Assembly: GCA_000750105.3 (NCBI GenBank)
Contig: JPHH03000069.1
Span: forward strand, 98,492-162,491
Direction: 5' to 3'
From: Tolypocladium sp. Sup5 PDA-1
Taxonomy: Eukaryota > Ascomycota > Sordariomycetes > Hypocreales > Ophiocordycipitaceae
DNA: 64,000 nt
The notes beneath the pieces were generated by a model. It was given only the letters and a program-made list of their open reading frames with translations. It searched no databases and was not told where the DNA came from. Shown here one piece after another: positions 21,957 through 33,317 of the stretch. The position numbers and the translations under genes are program-made. The stretch's first letter is position 1. Each line of letters opens with the position of its first letter.

Positions 21957-24900
21957 TCACAGATGCCACCCGTGAAAAACCCTTCCAATAGCGTCGCCAG
22001 CATCCTGAACCGCATTCGAAGCACCCTGCCCCAGCTTCTCTATCTGATTCCCCAACCTATCCAGCACCTGTCCGCTCACCTCAACACCATCACTGTACGT
22101 CCTGCTTATGAACTTTCCCGCATCGCTTCGTTCCACACTTTTCACCATGTCCTTCGCAACGCCGTTCCCGGAGAGCGTCGACTTTGCCCATTTCCTGTAC
22201 TTCTTTGGTACACCTCCCTCAATGTCCCATTGCTCTATTACGCCATCAACGGCACGGACAGTAAATAACACACAGTCTACTGGAGCGGCGGCCCCAATGG
22301 CTGTGGAACGGGAAAATGCAAGCTGACTTATGAAGCGCTCGCTTTCCTTGGTGATGATACTCAAATTACCCTCCACATTTCGAGTGGCTTGCTTAGTAGG
22401 GCGAAAAGGGAACTGTCAGTATTGTAGCATAGACTTGGGCATTGTGAAGTTTCTTTTTACTCTTCCAATCAAATCATGAGGGATATAACATACCGTTGCC
22501 AGTTTTCCTGCTTCGGCAGTGAAGTCCGAGTTTGAATCAACCCATTGGGAAAAGGATTTCAGTCCCTTGTCAGCGTCATATATCCATTGGCGTAAAGGAC
22601 CGGTTGGATCTCGAATAGTACCGACAAGTAATCTTTGCGGGTCAATTATACCAGAAATCGAGGACGAACCCCAATGTGTGAAAGAGACAAGAACACCGGA
22701 GACCTTGATCCACTGCTTCAGTTGTCCATCCAGCTCACGCAACTGTCTGACGGCGAAATCCTCCAGGTCAGCTATTGCGCCATCGACCGCCGTGTTGGTG
22801 TACTTTGTGAAACTGGTCAATACGCCACTCTGCCACATCCACACTTTCTTCGATGCGTCCAGCGCGTTTCGCAGCTGAAACTCAACAAGATCGACCGGTG
22901 CAAGCGTCAGATCTGGTAGAGCTTTTGCCCACTTCATATAATGGGAGAAGCTGCCCAGAGCTTCCCACACGGTTTGCTCAACTTCTCCAGTCAAGCGGTG
23001 CACGAGCTTGCTCGTCTGCCCTCCCACCCTCTGGATAGTTCGCGTAAACCCACCAATTTGGTGGATGATTTCCTGGACGGTTGCACCGGCGAGATCGACG
23101 AATACGCGCTCGAACTTCCCAAGTGTTTTGAAGGACTGGATGGTTTCATCAATAAGGACCTGTACGCATTGTTCGAAGGCTTCATGCAATAGCTTCAAGT
23201 CCAGCTTCACATCGGGAGCGGGTTTCGGTTGCCCCATTTTGTCAAGCCCAACCAAAAGCAGATAGTCGAGTCGAGAAGCTGCAGGTCCATGGACGTCTGG
23301 ATGGTCATTGACACTGTCCTTCAACCATTCTCCGTAATGCTTTGTGTACGCGTAGGCCTTCCAGTGATTGAGATGGCTCGTCTTGAATGTATCCATCTGT
23401 GCATCAACGCTGGATTTCTCGCCGACGAGCCATGCCCACACTCCATTGGGATTTCCGCGGTTTGCTATCGTCCCCCAGATGGTTGCGATGCTTGGCATGA
23501 GCATAGAGACGAGAGGCGGCCGACATTCGAGCTCAATTGCGAAACTCCACACAATATAGCCGATATCGGAATCCTTGGCGACCAAGGCCAAAGGAACAAA
23601 ACTCAGGAAGACGACAGACTCTATAAGTACCTCCGGATCCCACCAGGGGAGAGATTGTTTGAGCAGATCAAGAAGGACAGAACCCAAAGGGAAGCTTTTC
23701 AGTACTTCAGGGAAAAGGCCAGTAATCTTGTCTATAGCTCCAGCAATAAGCGTGTCGAGCCCAAGACTGAGCGCATGAGGATCTCTGAACATGGCGGTGT
23801 TTTCAGAGAAGGCAAGTTTGCAGGCTGATTCGAACGCATCCAGTATCGCAGTTCTGGCAGGGTAGACTATAGGATTGACGCTGAAGTGGCCTTTGATGGC
23901 GCTTCGTCGCCATCCGCGGATAAGTTCTATGTCATAGCCTTTGCTGTACGTGAATAAGTCGAGTATGTGATCCAAGCCATCTCGGAAGCTTTTTGCTATT
24001 ATCAACATTGCATTGTCGATCGCAACGGTCGCATCGAGTAAAGGCGTTATGATGGTATGTGGGACTGACAGAGACTTTGCGCAGTTTTTAAACGCATAGA
24101 GCTCGTGAGGCAGAAGAATGAACGCTTCCACGCCAAGATGGTGAACCTCATGCAGAAGCTCCTTCTCGCCAAATGTGGAACTGGGACTCGCAAACTCGTC
24201 CTTGGTCCAGTTTGTATGGATTGTCCACTTGTGCTCACTGAGGTATTTAATCCATCGGTTGAGAAGACTTTGGCTTTGCTTTCGAATGCCGTCCGTGCTG
24301 TTGGGGCAGTTGTAGGAGTAGTAGCATGCTGCGACGATCTGTCCAAATGAATCTTTCGACAAAGGCCTTGGTCTCATCCTGCCTGACTTGTCCCATTCCT
24401 TCCACGCAGGATGACGGATGGGATGCTCGTCTCCCCCAGGAGTTTCTTCTTCGAAACGGAAATCGGTATTTGCCCAGCTCTTATGTTCGAGGACGTGGAG
24501 AAATTTACTCATCGCCTCGTTTGCATTCTGGGACTCCCATGTGCCGGGCTTATAATTCCCAGTTGCTAAAGCAACAACAGCCGTAGCAGTAAATAAAGTG
24601 GCTTCTCCTAGGGTACCCGGTTTACCAGATGGGACTTTGCTAGTTGGGACCTGCGCAATGTTCTCTGGGGAAATCTCATCGATCTCGACAAGGTACCCCC
24701 TGTCGAGGAATCCAAGCATGTCCTTCTCAGAGCTTGGCTCAGAATTTGGACGCGTCATTTGCAGCCGTACCTGTTGTCTATACGCATCCTCCGCTGCATC
24801 TCGAGTCGAATCAGACCCGGCGGACGATTTCGGGGGACGAGGCAGAAATTCAATAGAAGAATCGACTGTTTGACCCTCCTCCGCAGGCAAATCGACATCG

Positions 24901-25076
24901 GGGAAACTTCCAACTTGGTTTTCCGATGTAGGGTCGATGATTCGCGGACTTGGAACATTGCTCTCGAGATCTGATGGGGGGTTTGGGAGGGGAGAAACCA
25001 GTTGGGCAAAGATGGGAGGACCTCCTAGTCCAGGTGGCTTTCTGATACTGCTGATGCCACGTCGATCGGCGAACAT
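21957..25076 (-). CDS. Large unknown protein with tandem ~43-residue repeats
   Basis: Two exons: about 22494-25076 and 21957-22412. The intron has donor GTATGT at 22493 and probable acceptor CAG at 22413; an alternative in-frame acceptor lies at 22374. The protein is about 1,010 residues. The first in-frame ATG is at 25076; the frame is open to 25127, and an upstream exon near 25.2-25.3 kb cannot be excluded. The N-terminal ~120 residues are Pro/Ser-rich and look disordered. The middle is mostly helical with a hydrophobic stretch, Trp-rich, and includes RPLSKDSFGQI and CYYSYNCPN. The last third has tandem units of 46, 43 and 43 residues starting SFSHYMKW, SFTKYTNT, SFTHWGSS and SFSQWVDS (22952, 22814, 22685, 22556); the last continues into exon 2. 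There is no signal peptide. I do not recognise the family and assign no function. Confidence 0.75.
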
Positions 25077-25889
25077 TTTGTTGTCAAAAGCTGAGGATAT
25101 GTCGAATTGTGGTTGAACCTTTGTCAATGTATTAATTACTGTATCCTTTGACCTTCATTTCGGACATAATGGGTACACCTTGAAGAAATCAACTTTGGAA
25201 ATTGAATGAGCCCTTTAATCTTTGCACTCTGGCACAATACTGTCATCTTGTACGATGGGTCGATGAACAGTGTCACAGACCCCGAAGGGCTGAAGTTAAA
25301 CTGAGTACTATTAAACATCGTGGCGTTATATATACACCAGAAAGCATCGCAATGGCTGGCTGAGCCAAAGCGCTAATATCAAGCACAGTTTCTAATTATT
25401 GGTTAATTAATTAAACGCTTGTCGGAAAGCTGAAATTTGGTTTGAAGACGTCTTAGGTAGCGCCGCTCAAACGGCGCCATAGATTAAGCTTGCAATCTAA
25501 AGCACCAAGGTTAGACAGCAGACTGGGAAATGATAGCATGGCTGAGTAAGTGACCTCATACTGAAGTGTTGCTGTATCACGGCAGTAGAACCATAACTTG
25601 TTCAGCCCTCGCTCCCATTCGAGGCGGCCAGTGTAGCAAAAAGTTACTTTGGCATTCGACGAGATCTCAGTCCAGCAACGATGCACGTAAAGGCAGGCCC
25701 GCAGATGCCGTCATCGAGGAATCGACGGATTGCTTTTTGCAGGATGGTCAATGGCATGTATTTACCCGCGCTGGCAAATGGGCGTGAGTTCAGCGCAGTG
25801 CTAAAGAGGAAGAATCCGGAGATGCTCGCGGCGACGCTAGTCACACGTATGCTCTAGTACCTCCAGCACGCGTGGGCTAGTTAATAGTC
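25077..25889. other. Intergenic, with a possible decayed minus-strand gene at 25453-25844
   Basis: Two minus-strand frames overlap with a one-base offset near 25650. The upstream one starts with a hydrophobic, signal-like segment (MTSVAASISGFFLF) and the downstream one contains VTFCYTGRLEWERGLNKLWF. Together they could be a small secreted protein with a frameshift or unrecognised intron. Neither half has a known motif, so I do not call a gene. Confidence 0.3.
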
Positions 25890-26572
25890 ATGTACGTGAT
25901 CTATATACGGCCGTTTATAGACCGCTGGGAGGTGCAAGAGATTCTGCAGCCCTTCATAGACCCTGTCGCCTCCAAGGGCTTCACCGTCAGGCCCAACTTT
26001 ACAGAGTTTTCCAGCTCTTACGATCACTACAACCACTATTGGGGCCCTCTGCCCGCGGGAAACATCCCGGTCGGCACGCAACTCTTCGGCGGCCGGCTGA
26101 TTCCTCAGTCAGCACTTCCCAAGCTTTCCCCAACGGCGCGCAAGCTGTCCGAGACGGGCGTAGCCTTCATTGGAGTCGGTCTCGACGTGTCCCACTACGG
26201 CTAGAACAATGCCACCGCCGTCCTGCCCCAGTGGCGCGACTCCATCGTGCAGTCCTCCCTCGCCCTCCAGTGGAGCTTCGAGAAGCCATTCGAGGACATG
26301 GTTATCGAGCAAAACAGGATCACCAAGGAGATCCAGCCCGTTATTGAGGCCGCCACCCCTGGCGCCGGCGCCTACATGAACGAGGCCAACTTCCAGCAGC
26401 CCGACTTCCAGGAGACCTTTTCGGGGCCAACTACGCCAAGCTACTCGATGTTAAGAAGAAGCTTGACCCGAAGGGCCTGCTCTATGCCATTGCCGGTGTT
26501 GGCAGCAAAGATTGGACCGTCCAGAAGGACGGGCGGATGTGCCGGACCCAAGGCACCGCCCAGTCTTCCTGA
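25890..26572 (+). pseudogene. FAD-linked oxidase, berberine-bridge type, C-terminal remnant
   Basis: Only the C-terminal ~230 residues are present; the FAD-binding half with its PCMH fold is missing. The BBE-domain signature is clear at the end (NYAKLLDVKKKLDPKGLLY, then GVGSKDW). An in-frame TAG follows HYG at about 26202, where TGG (Trp) is likely ancestral. A one-base deletion near 26420 (a T-run in the GAGACCTTTTCGGGG context) shifts the frame before NYAKLL. The family oxidises secondary metabolites or sugars using bicovalent FAD. Truncation, nonsense and frameshift make it a pseudogene. It lies 150 bp from the 3' end of the epoxide hydrolase gene. Confidence 0.85.
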
Positions 26573-26721
26573 AGCACGGCGTTTGACGAACCGTTAGAAC
26601 GCACGACCGAGCCTAATGGATACAATGTAAATTGCAAACAATACGAAGAAGAGTACCGTAGATACTCGCCACGAAGTAAACCCCCCCGGGCGGTGATGGA
26701 GTGAGTCGGTCTAGAGGGCGA

Positions 26722-28121
26722 TCAGAACCCGACCGTGACTTGAGCTGCCCTGGCCCGCCAACATAGATACGACTCAAACTTCCGCGCAACCTCTTGGGCA
26801 CCGCCCCCCCTGCCAAACATGTTCTTGAGGTCCGTGGCAAACTGTTCCGGACACTCAAACGCCGCGAAATGGCCGCCTTGCTCATGCACCGCCTCAAAGA
26901 TAATCGGCCCCGACGACCATCCCCAAGTCTTGGGCAGCGCTATCAAATCCTTGGGGTAGTACGATATCCCCAAGGGTACCCGCGGGACGTATTCAATTCC
27001 CTTGATCGACTTTTCGCGCGATGCATGGGCTGCCTCGTAGTAGATACGCACGCTCGCCGCCGGTCCGGCCGTTGAGAATTGGTAGATGGAGATCCAGGTC
27101 AGGATCTCATCGTCGGTCCATGGATACTCATCCGTCCAATCATGCAACTTTTCGTATATCCACGACAGCAGAGCCACGGGCGAATCGGCAATTGCGAAGC
27201 CCAGCGTGGATGGCTTCGTGCTCTGCAGCACCATATAACCCGAGCCTTCTCTGATGTACCACCTGGTCCGACTTATACCGGCCTTCTCACGATCAGACCA
27301 CCACTGGAGCGCGTGCTGAAAGCCGAGCCACAGCCCCCTTGGTACTGACGGCTTGACGCACAGGAAGTTGATGTGCGACGCAAGGCAGTGCTCCGGGTAC
27401 ATCACGCCCATCATGCGAGTGATGAAGAAGCCCCAGTCCCCTCCCTGTGTGACTAGCCGGATGTCAGCTCTCTGCAATGGAGGAAACTGGGTTTTGACAC
27501 TCGCGCACCATATTTTTCGTAACCCAGCCGCATCATGATCTTATGTGCGCACTCGGCATACTGTGGAATGCCAAACTCCTTCTTCGAGGGCCCCTCGGAA
27601 AATCCAAAGTTGGGGAGCGATGGTGCCACAACGTGGAAGGACGGTCCGTTGTTGGCATCTGTGAGAAGAGGGAGAATCTTGACCACTTCAAGGAAGCTGC
27701 CCGGCCCTGTGCGACAATGTCAGCCTGGTAAAAGTGGCGGCGCTGTGGGCAACGCACACCCGTGGCAGAATAGCAAAGGAATGCTGTCGGGTTTGCTGCT
27801 CTTCTGGTGAATAAAGTGGATGTCTAGGCTTCCGAAACCCTCAACGGAGATCTTGGTCACGTAATGCGGCAGCGTGTTGAGCTTTGCTTCCTGGGCTCTC
27901 CAATCGAAGCCGTCTTTCCAATAATTCGCCAAACGCTTCACATCGCGAAGCGAAGCGCCATAGTTCCAGTCATCGGAGAAGTCAACTTCGTCCGGGAATG
28001 TAGCTGCGGCTAGCTTGTCCTTCAAGGCTGAAATCGCCGAGTCTGGCACGGAAATCTTGAACGGCCTGATCTCTTCCGACATGTCTGGATCTGGTCTGGG
28101 GACGAATCGTTCAGTCACCAA
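26722..28121 (-). CDS. Epoxide hydrolase (microsomal/EHN type)
   Basis: Three exons: 27758-28121, 27509-27706 and 26722-27452; introns are 50 and 56 bp (both GTGCGY donors with CTGAC branch sites), 430 residues. An alpha/beta-hydrolase that opens epoxides to diols. The N-terminal EHN domain begins IRPFKISVPDS. The first splice rebuilds the oxyanion-hole motif HGWPGSFLE (residues 120-128) and the second rebuilds YVTQGGDWG, with nucleophile Asp193. The catalytic His is in EQGGHFAAFE (His382). The length fits the family. No membrane anchor is seen. The gene is intact and flanked by the broken FAD oxidase and, upstream, the multicopper oxidase, so a role in metabolising oxidised aromatic or secondary metabolites is an inference. 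The start could be the next ATG, about 13 codons in. Confidence 0.92.
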
Positions 28122-29158
28122 TGGACGATCAGTGACTCAATAAGATACAAGTGGCTGTCCGGCCGCAATTGCAAAAGAGGCGTGACTTGAAGAATTGTCG
28201 CACATTGAAGTCACTATTGTGATGCCTGTGAATGTTAAAACACGTTGAGGGAGGCGAGTTCTTGTATGTTGCGGGGCAGCCGAGGTTGGGGAGGGATACG
28301 ATTACGGAGTGCGACGTACATGCAGCGAGACGCTGACGCCTGAGGGGGTTCGTCCCAGCCCGCAAAGTTTATGAGACCCGGCGCGAGAACGGACTTGTCG
28401 AAGCGGGATGATTTTCTGGGAAAGTCCGAAGCTACCCCAGGATCGGCTCATGAGTTCCTCCCCGCCTCCGTGCCGGAACACTGTCGCTCTACGCGGCAGA
28501 CCCGGCAGCGCCGCCACTCCGTGTCAAAAGAAGACGGTGTGGATGTGCTGTGTCACGTAGCTTGCCCATTCTTGCATATATGCTGCGGCCAAAGGTGACA
28601 GCTATGGAACCGAGTCTTGGGTCCCTGGGAAGGTGTACTGAAACCCCCGCGGGGATGAACAGTAAAGCAGACGTATGCCGAAGCTGCTTAACCTGATGTC
28701 CCGGCAAAGCGGAAGACAATCGAGCTACTATGTATTAAGACTCTCATGAATATCGGACAGTACGAGCGGAGATACCCTATAAAGACGGGCTGCAAGCAAT
28801 GCCACTGACAGGATAGTGCTGTCGGAGATGTCCAGGGTAGGGCTGGAGTGATGGACGAATGCAGACCACGCTCGGAACCAACAGCCCAACCTGTCACCGT
28901 TTAAATACCGTGCGTGGGTTTTAATTAATGTTCATCACTCTCTAAAGCGAGGCGCGTGGTTGTCTAAAGGTTCTATGTTGCAGAGAAGGCGTGCATCGCG
29001 CACGTTTGTAAATGCAGTCACACAACCATGGGCCACAGAGGCGATATGCCATTGCAGTCGTTGTCCTGACATCCTTGCCGCGTGCTCGGAACGTAATTTG
29101 TTCTCGCTTTGCGTCGACATTTTGGTGTCAAGTGTCTTTGGGCGATGACGCGGTGGAA
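28122..29158. other. Intergenic between epoxide hydrolase promoter and multicopper oxidase 3' end
   Basis: No gene recognised. Holds the presumed promoter of the minus-strand epoxide hydrolase gene. Confidence 0.45.
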
Positions 29159-31605
29159 TCATCGTGGACACAGATCCGAAGCGCGCTGCTTCACATCGTC
29201 TGCAATGTCGCCGACCTGAAGCACGATGCCCATGCCCACCGCCTGGTGCCACAATATGTGGCAGTGGAGAAGCCATAGCCCCTCATTGTCCAGCGCAAAG
29301 CGCAGTATCACGTAGCCCATCGGTGGAACGTAAACGGTGTCTTTGCGCAACGGGGTGGCCGTGTTTATGGTTTGCTTCCTGGCAGCGGCCAGGTCGAATG
29401 GGTTGTATGCGTTGTTCTGGTCCAACGCGGCGTAGTGCGTCGCGACAACGTAAAAGCTGTACCCGTGCTGCGTGATCTGTCAGACCCTGCGCAACGCCGG
29501 TACCTCGCAGGCTCGCACCTTCACTTACCAGGTGGAAGGGATGTCCCTTGTCATCAAAGTTGTTCAGCACAAGCTCGACCCATCTCCCCTCTCCGGCTTG
29601 CCGGAACCAGGGAACCTTTAAAGTCTGAGCCGCTGTCGGCTGTTTAATCGCATCTGCCCACTCCTCCCGATCCAGAGAGAGGAGTGGCTGCTGGCTAGGG
29701 TCCGAGACAACCCACGAGGTGTGGTTGACGGTGCCCACGGGCTGATTGTGGTTTGCAGCCCGCACCCGCATCGTGCTGTATAACACTGCCGTCTCCTGAG
29801 GGCTCGCAATGGCGGACAAAGAAGGCTCAAGCGGTAATCCCGCCGCGTCTGCCAAGTTAAACTGCGATATCATCTCCGGCTCCCGCTGGCTGTGTTTTTT
29901 CGGCGCATCGCCTTTGCTTGCTGCCCACAGCAGCTGAAATGACTGCTCCCGCGTGAGGGCAAAGTTTATCAACCCCATGTTCCTGGTTTTGAGAGTAATC
30001 GGTCAGCTTTCATGGTTCAATCCGGCAGCGAGACGCGCGCTTGAGTCGCTACTCACTCTCTATCAAGAGTGATCGTCAATTCGTCCTGCCTTTCAGACTC
30101 CTCACGAGACTCGCGAGATTCCGAAGTCGCAGGCACGTTGCGGTCGACAATGAGATCCATCCGCTCGCCTGGGTGGAGAAGGCCAACCGACCCCACAGCC
30201 GGTGTGTCGTGTGCGACTGCACTTCCACCGTCGACGGTGATGACCTTCATGTTCCCTCGTGAGATCGATATTGTGAATCCCGATGAGATGCTTGAGAAGC
30301 CGCTGTCAGTGATCTGGTGGACATGGAGTTTAGGTTGGGCATCGTGCCACTCACCCGGTGTTCACAACCCGCAGTCTCACGCGCTTGCTGTCGCCAAACA
30401 CCACTGTTGGCCTCTCGGTCTCGCTGCAGTTTACGGGTCGCGCCTTGACCGCCATCGAGCAATTGAACCACCCCTTGCCGTTGAGGAGGAGGGAATCGGG
30501 AGCGGGCTGCATGCCGTGTACAGACGGTACTTGTTAGCAAACGGCATCACAGTTATTGACAAGTGTCGATCGGCAGGGCGGCATCGCCGGCGACCCCCGG
30601 CTCTGTGAGACATACCTCGTACATGTAATGGTCTGGATCTTGGTACCAGTCAAGCACAGCGCCGGCCTGTCGGTGGTACCAGTCACCTATGAGCAACAGT
30701 TGCTCCGTCTCGTATTGATATGTTGACAAGTCAGACTTCCGCTGGGCCTGGGCCGGCTTGTGGATAACAAGTCCACCGAATAGCCCGTCGGCACGCTGAA
30801 CACCCGAGTGAGCATGATACCTACAACGGCAGATGTCAGCAGAAGAACCCATACGGAGGCCATTGAAGAGCAGGGTACCAATAGGTGCCAGACTGCGATT
30901 CGTCGATTCGAAAACGATATGTGAAGTTGCCAGATGGAGCAATAGCACACTGCGTGAGGCCCACAGCGCCGTCCATCTCGTTGGCACCTGTACACCACCG
31001 GACATTGTCAGCTATTGCAGGAAAATCTGCACCATCACCGAGGCCCTGGGTCTTTGCACACCTCTCATGGTCAGGCCATGCCAGTGCACTGCAATCCCCC
31101 CTTGATCGCTGTCGTCAACCGAGTTGTGGACATGCACGACGAGTTCATCCCCCGACCTGGCCTCAATTACAGGCCCTGGAAACTGCCCTGCCCGGTATGT
31201 GAGTATACTGGTTGCCTGTGCTGCGCAATGCCAAGATCAAAGAGCCAGACACTTACCATTTATCAGATAGATGGCTTTAACAACGCCGTCAGGCGCACGG
31301 TCAGCTTTCGTGACATTCCATGTCAAGTCAATGATCCGGGCTTCGCGAAAGATGTGCTCTTCAGGATGAAGAGTGAATGCGTCTCGTCCGTCGGTCCCCG
31401 TATTTGACGGGCGTTGCTCATGGCTGCCGCCTACATGCACAACCGCGCCTGCGTCGCTGTCTGTCCCAAATGGGTGAATTGAGAATGCATACAAGAGGTA
31501 AAGGGCGATGGTGGTGGCAAGAAGCCCGGAAGAAAGTGTCGCAAACAGCAGCCGCCTTGCCCGAGAGGACGGCGAGCCCGCACAGCCAGTCGCCGGTCTC
31601 AACAT
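29159..31605 (-). CDS. Membrane-anchored multicopper oxidase (laccase-like)
   Basis: Eight exons: complement of 31257-31605, 31062-31187, 30879-30987, 30616-30820, 30355-30506, 30057-30302, 29529-29982 and 29159-29467, 649 residues. Every junction keeps frame and rebuilds a family motif. Three cupredoxin domains are present: NGQFPGPVIEARSGD and HWHG (151-154); YWYHAHSGVQRADGLFGG; HPFHLHG across the last intron; and HCHILWHQAVGM (615-626). These carry the type 1, 2 and 3 copper ligands. An N-terminal hydrophobic segment at about 19-43, after a basic stretch, is a signal anchor rather than a cleaved signal, so a type II plasma-membrane or Golgi enzyme is likely. The family oxidises phenols or metals; ascomycete members act in pigment and metabolite oxidation. 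The start is uncertain: the frame stays open to 31704, and an upstream exon is possible. Confidence 0.9.
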
Positions 31606-33317
31606 GACTTCCAGCCGTTCCTGCGAAAGACTCAGTCGCGCTGAGATGTCGGCTAGACTTGTCTCGCTCTCGATGTCTTTGAAACAAACGTCCCGGGCGT
31701 GCAATAGTCAGCCCTTCTCAATCGACACACGACATGACGTTTGTTTGTGCCCAGGCGGTCTGCGCAATTGGGAGGATCCGGATTTCCCGGCCCTGTTCGC
31801 AGGCCAAGGAGACTCTTTGACTAGACAGTGTACGAAGTAGCCACCAACGGGTTGCAGAGAGTCTAGAGGTCCTAGAGTGGTTGGGCTGATTGGCACGGTG
31901 CCATCACCGGTCGACGAAGAGGTGGACTAGAGTGCGGGCAGGGACGTCGCGTGTCCGTATGGTCTCGTTGAAGCAGGAGGAAAGAAACAGTTGGCAAATA
32001 CGCAGCAGACGATTCGCTATTGTGCAGGAGCCAAGGCTTGTGTCTAGTCACGGACGCGGACCCGGTGACTGATGCAATGATCCAACTAACAAGGCCTGGG
32101 ACCCCTCGTGGTCCGTCGTGGGGTTGTGAGCTTCGAGTGACACGGCAGGGTTCCTTGGCGCCACGATCGACGGACATGGCCTACCCCTCATTGCGGTGGG
32201 GACTGCGAGGCACCAACCTTGCCAACCTCCGTGTGCAGCACCAGTAACTAACATCGAACCAGTAGTTGGCTATCCATACTCGTAGTTACCCCTGGGCCCG
32301 GGTGGTGGCCCGCTTTGCGGAGACTTTCCGAGAAAGAATTGAATCAACTCTCCCTTGCCTGTTCGCCGTCCCTGTCAGTCTCTTCTTCTGTGGGTTCTGG
32401 AAGCGGCAGCGTCGTCACTTTAAGCTGCTTCAACGAGAAACATTGGGTTACGGCTAAGGTTGAAACCGGCCAAGCCCGGCCCAGCCACTTCGATGAGAGA
32501 CAGGCTCGTGAATCTGCCCCAGTGCCCTTGTTCTCAACAGCGTGACCAACAAGCGCCCAAACCTTATGTCAATGACACCACGAACGCCGCGGCACCGTTT
32601 GCGTTTGCATCGCACAGAGTGTCCAGTCTTTCGTTCAATGCCGTTGGTTGCAACGTTGCTGGCCTATGTAGGTTGGGCCGGCGGACACGTTGGCGCGATG
32701 GCCGGTACTGATTCGAGCAAAACAATCAGGCAGTTCCTCGGTGTTCTCTGCCGCCTCATCCAGCCACCGCCGCGGCCCGCATGCGTCACTCCGGCGCCAG
32801 TGAGAAAGCAAATGACGATCATCATGCAGGAGCGGGATCGAGAGTGTGCCCCCACTGCCCCGTAGCCTGAGCTTCGTACTCGTACGAGTATGTACGAAGC
32901 ACGTCGGCTACCTCATGCGTATGAGCGATTTGCCGGCGACGAGTTGACCCTCTGTTCTCACCCACGTTTCCCGCCGTTCCCCAGTGCCGTCTCCGCGAGC
33001 CCGAAGCCCGACCCTCCATCTGGCACGGTTTGCTGCGCGTGGACTGGCCTCGTCTCAATATGCACCCTGCGCACGCGCGCGCTTGCACTGCGACCCCCTC
33101 GGAGCCTCGATGTCCCCTCGTGGGAATCTAGTCCGTATGCAGGGCTACGTGCTGCAGCCTGTCCACTCCACTCCAATCAAGAGCTCCCGAGATATAAACC
33201 GCGAGGCAATCCTGACCGATGGCGATTGATCTTTAGTTGCTGCAAGGGCTCGCCTCACAGAGTGGAGGCATATATCGCATCGAAAGCTGCATCGCCCCCG
33301 ACCTGCCGGTAGCAAAG
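31606..33317. promoter_or_regulatory. Divergent intergenic region, multicopper oxidase / phospholipase C
   Basis: A 1.7-kb region between two divergently transcribed genes, so it should hold both promoters. A TGACTATTG...CAAAG stretch at about 31690-31710 could be the 3' end of an intron belonging to the oxidase gene. No other gene is supported. Confidence 0.45.

Noticed and set aside
25453..25844. Small secreted protein on the minus strand
   Set aside because: Needs an unsupported frame change near 25650 and has no family motif. Kept only as a note in the intergenic entry.
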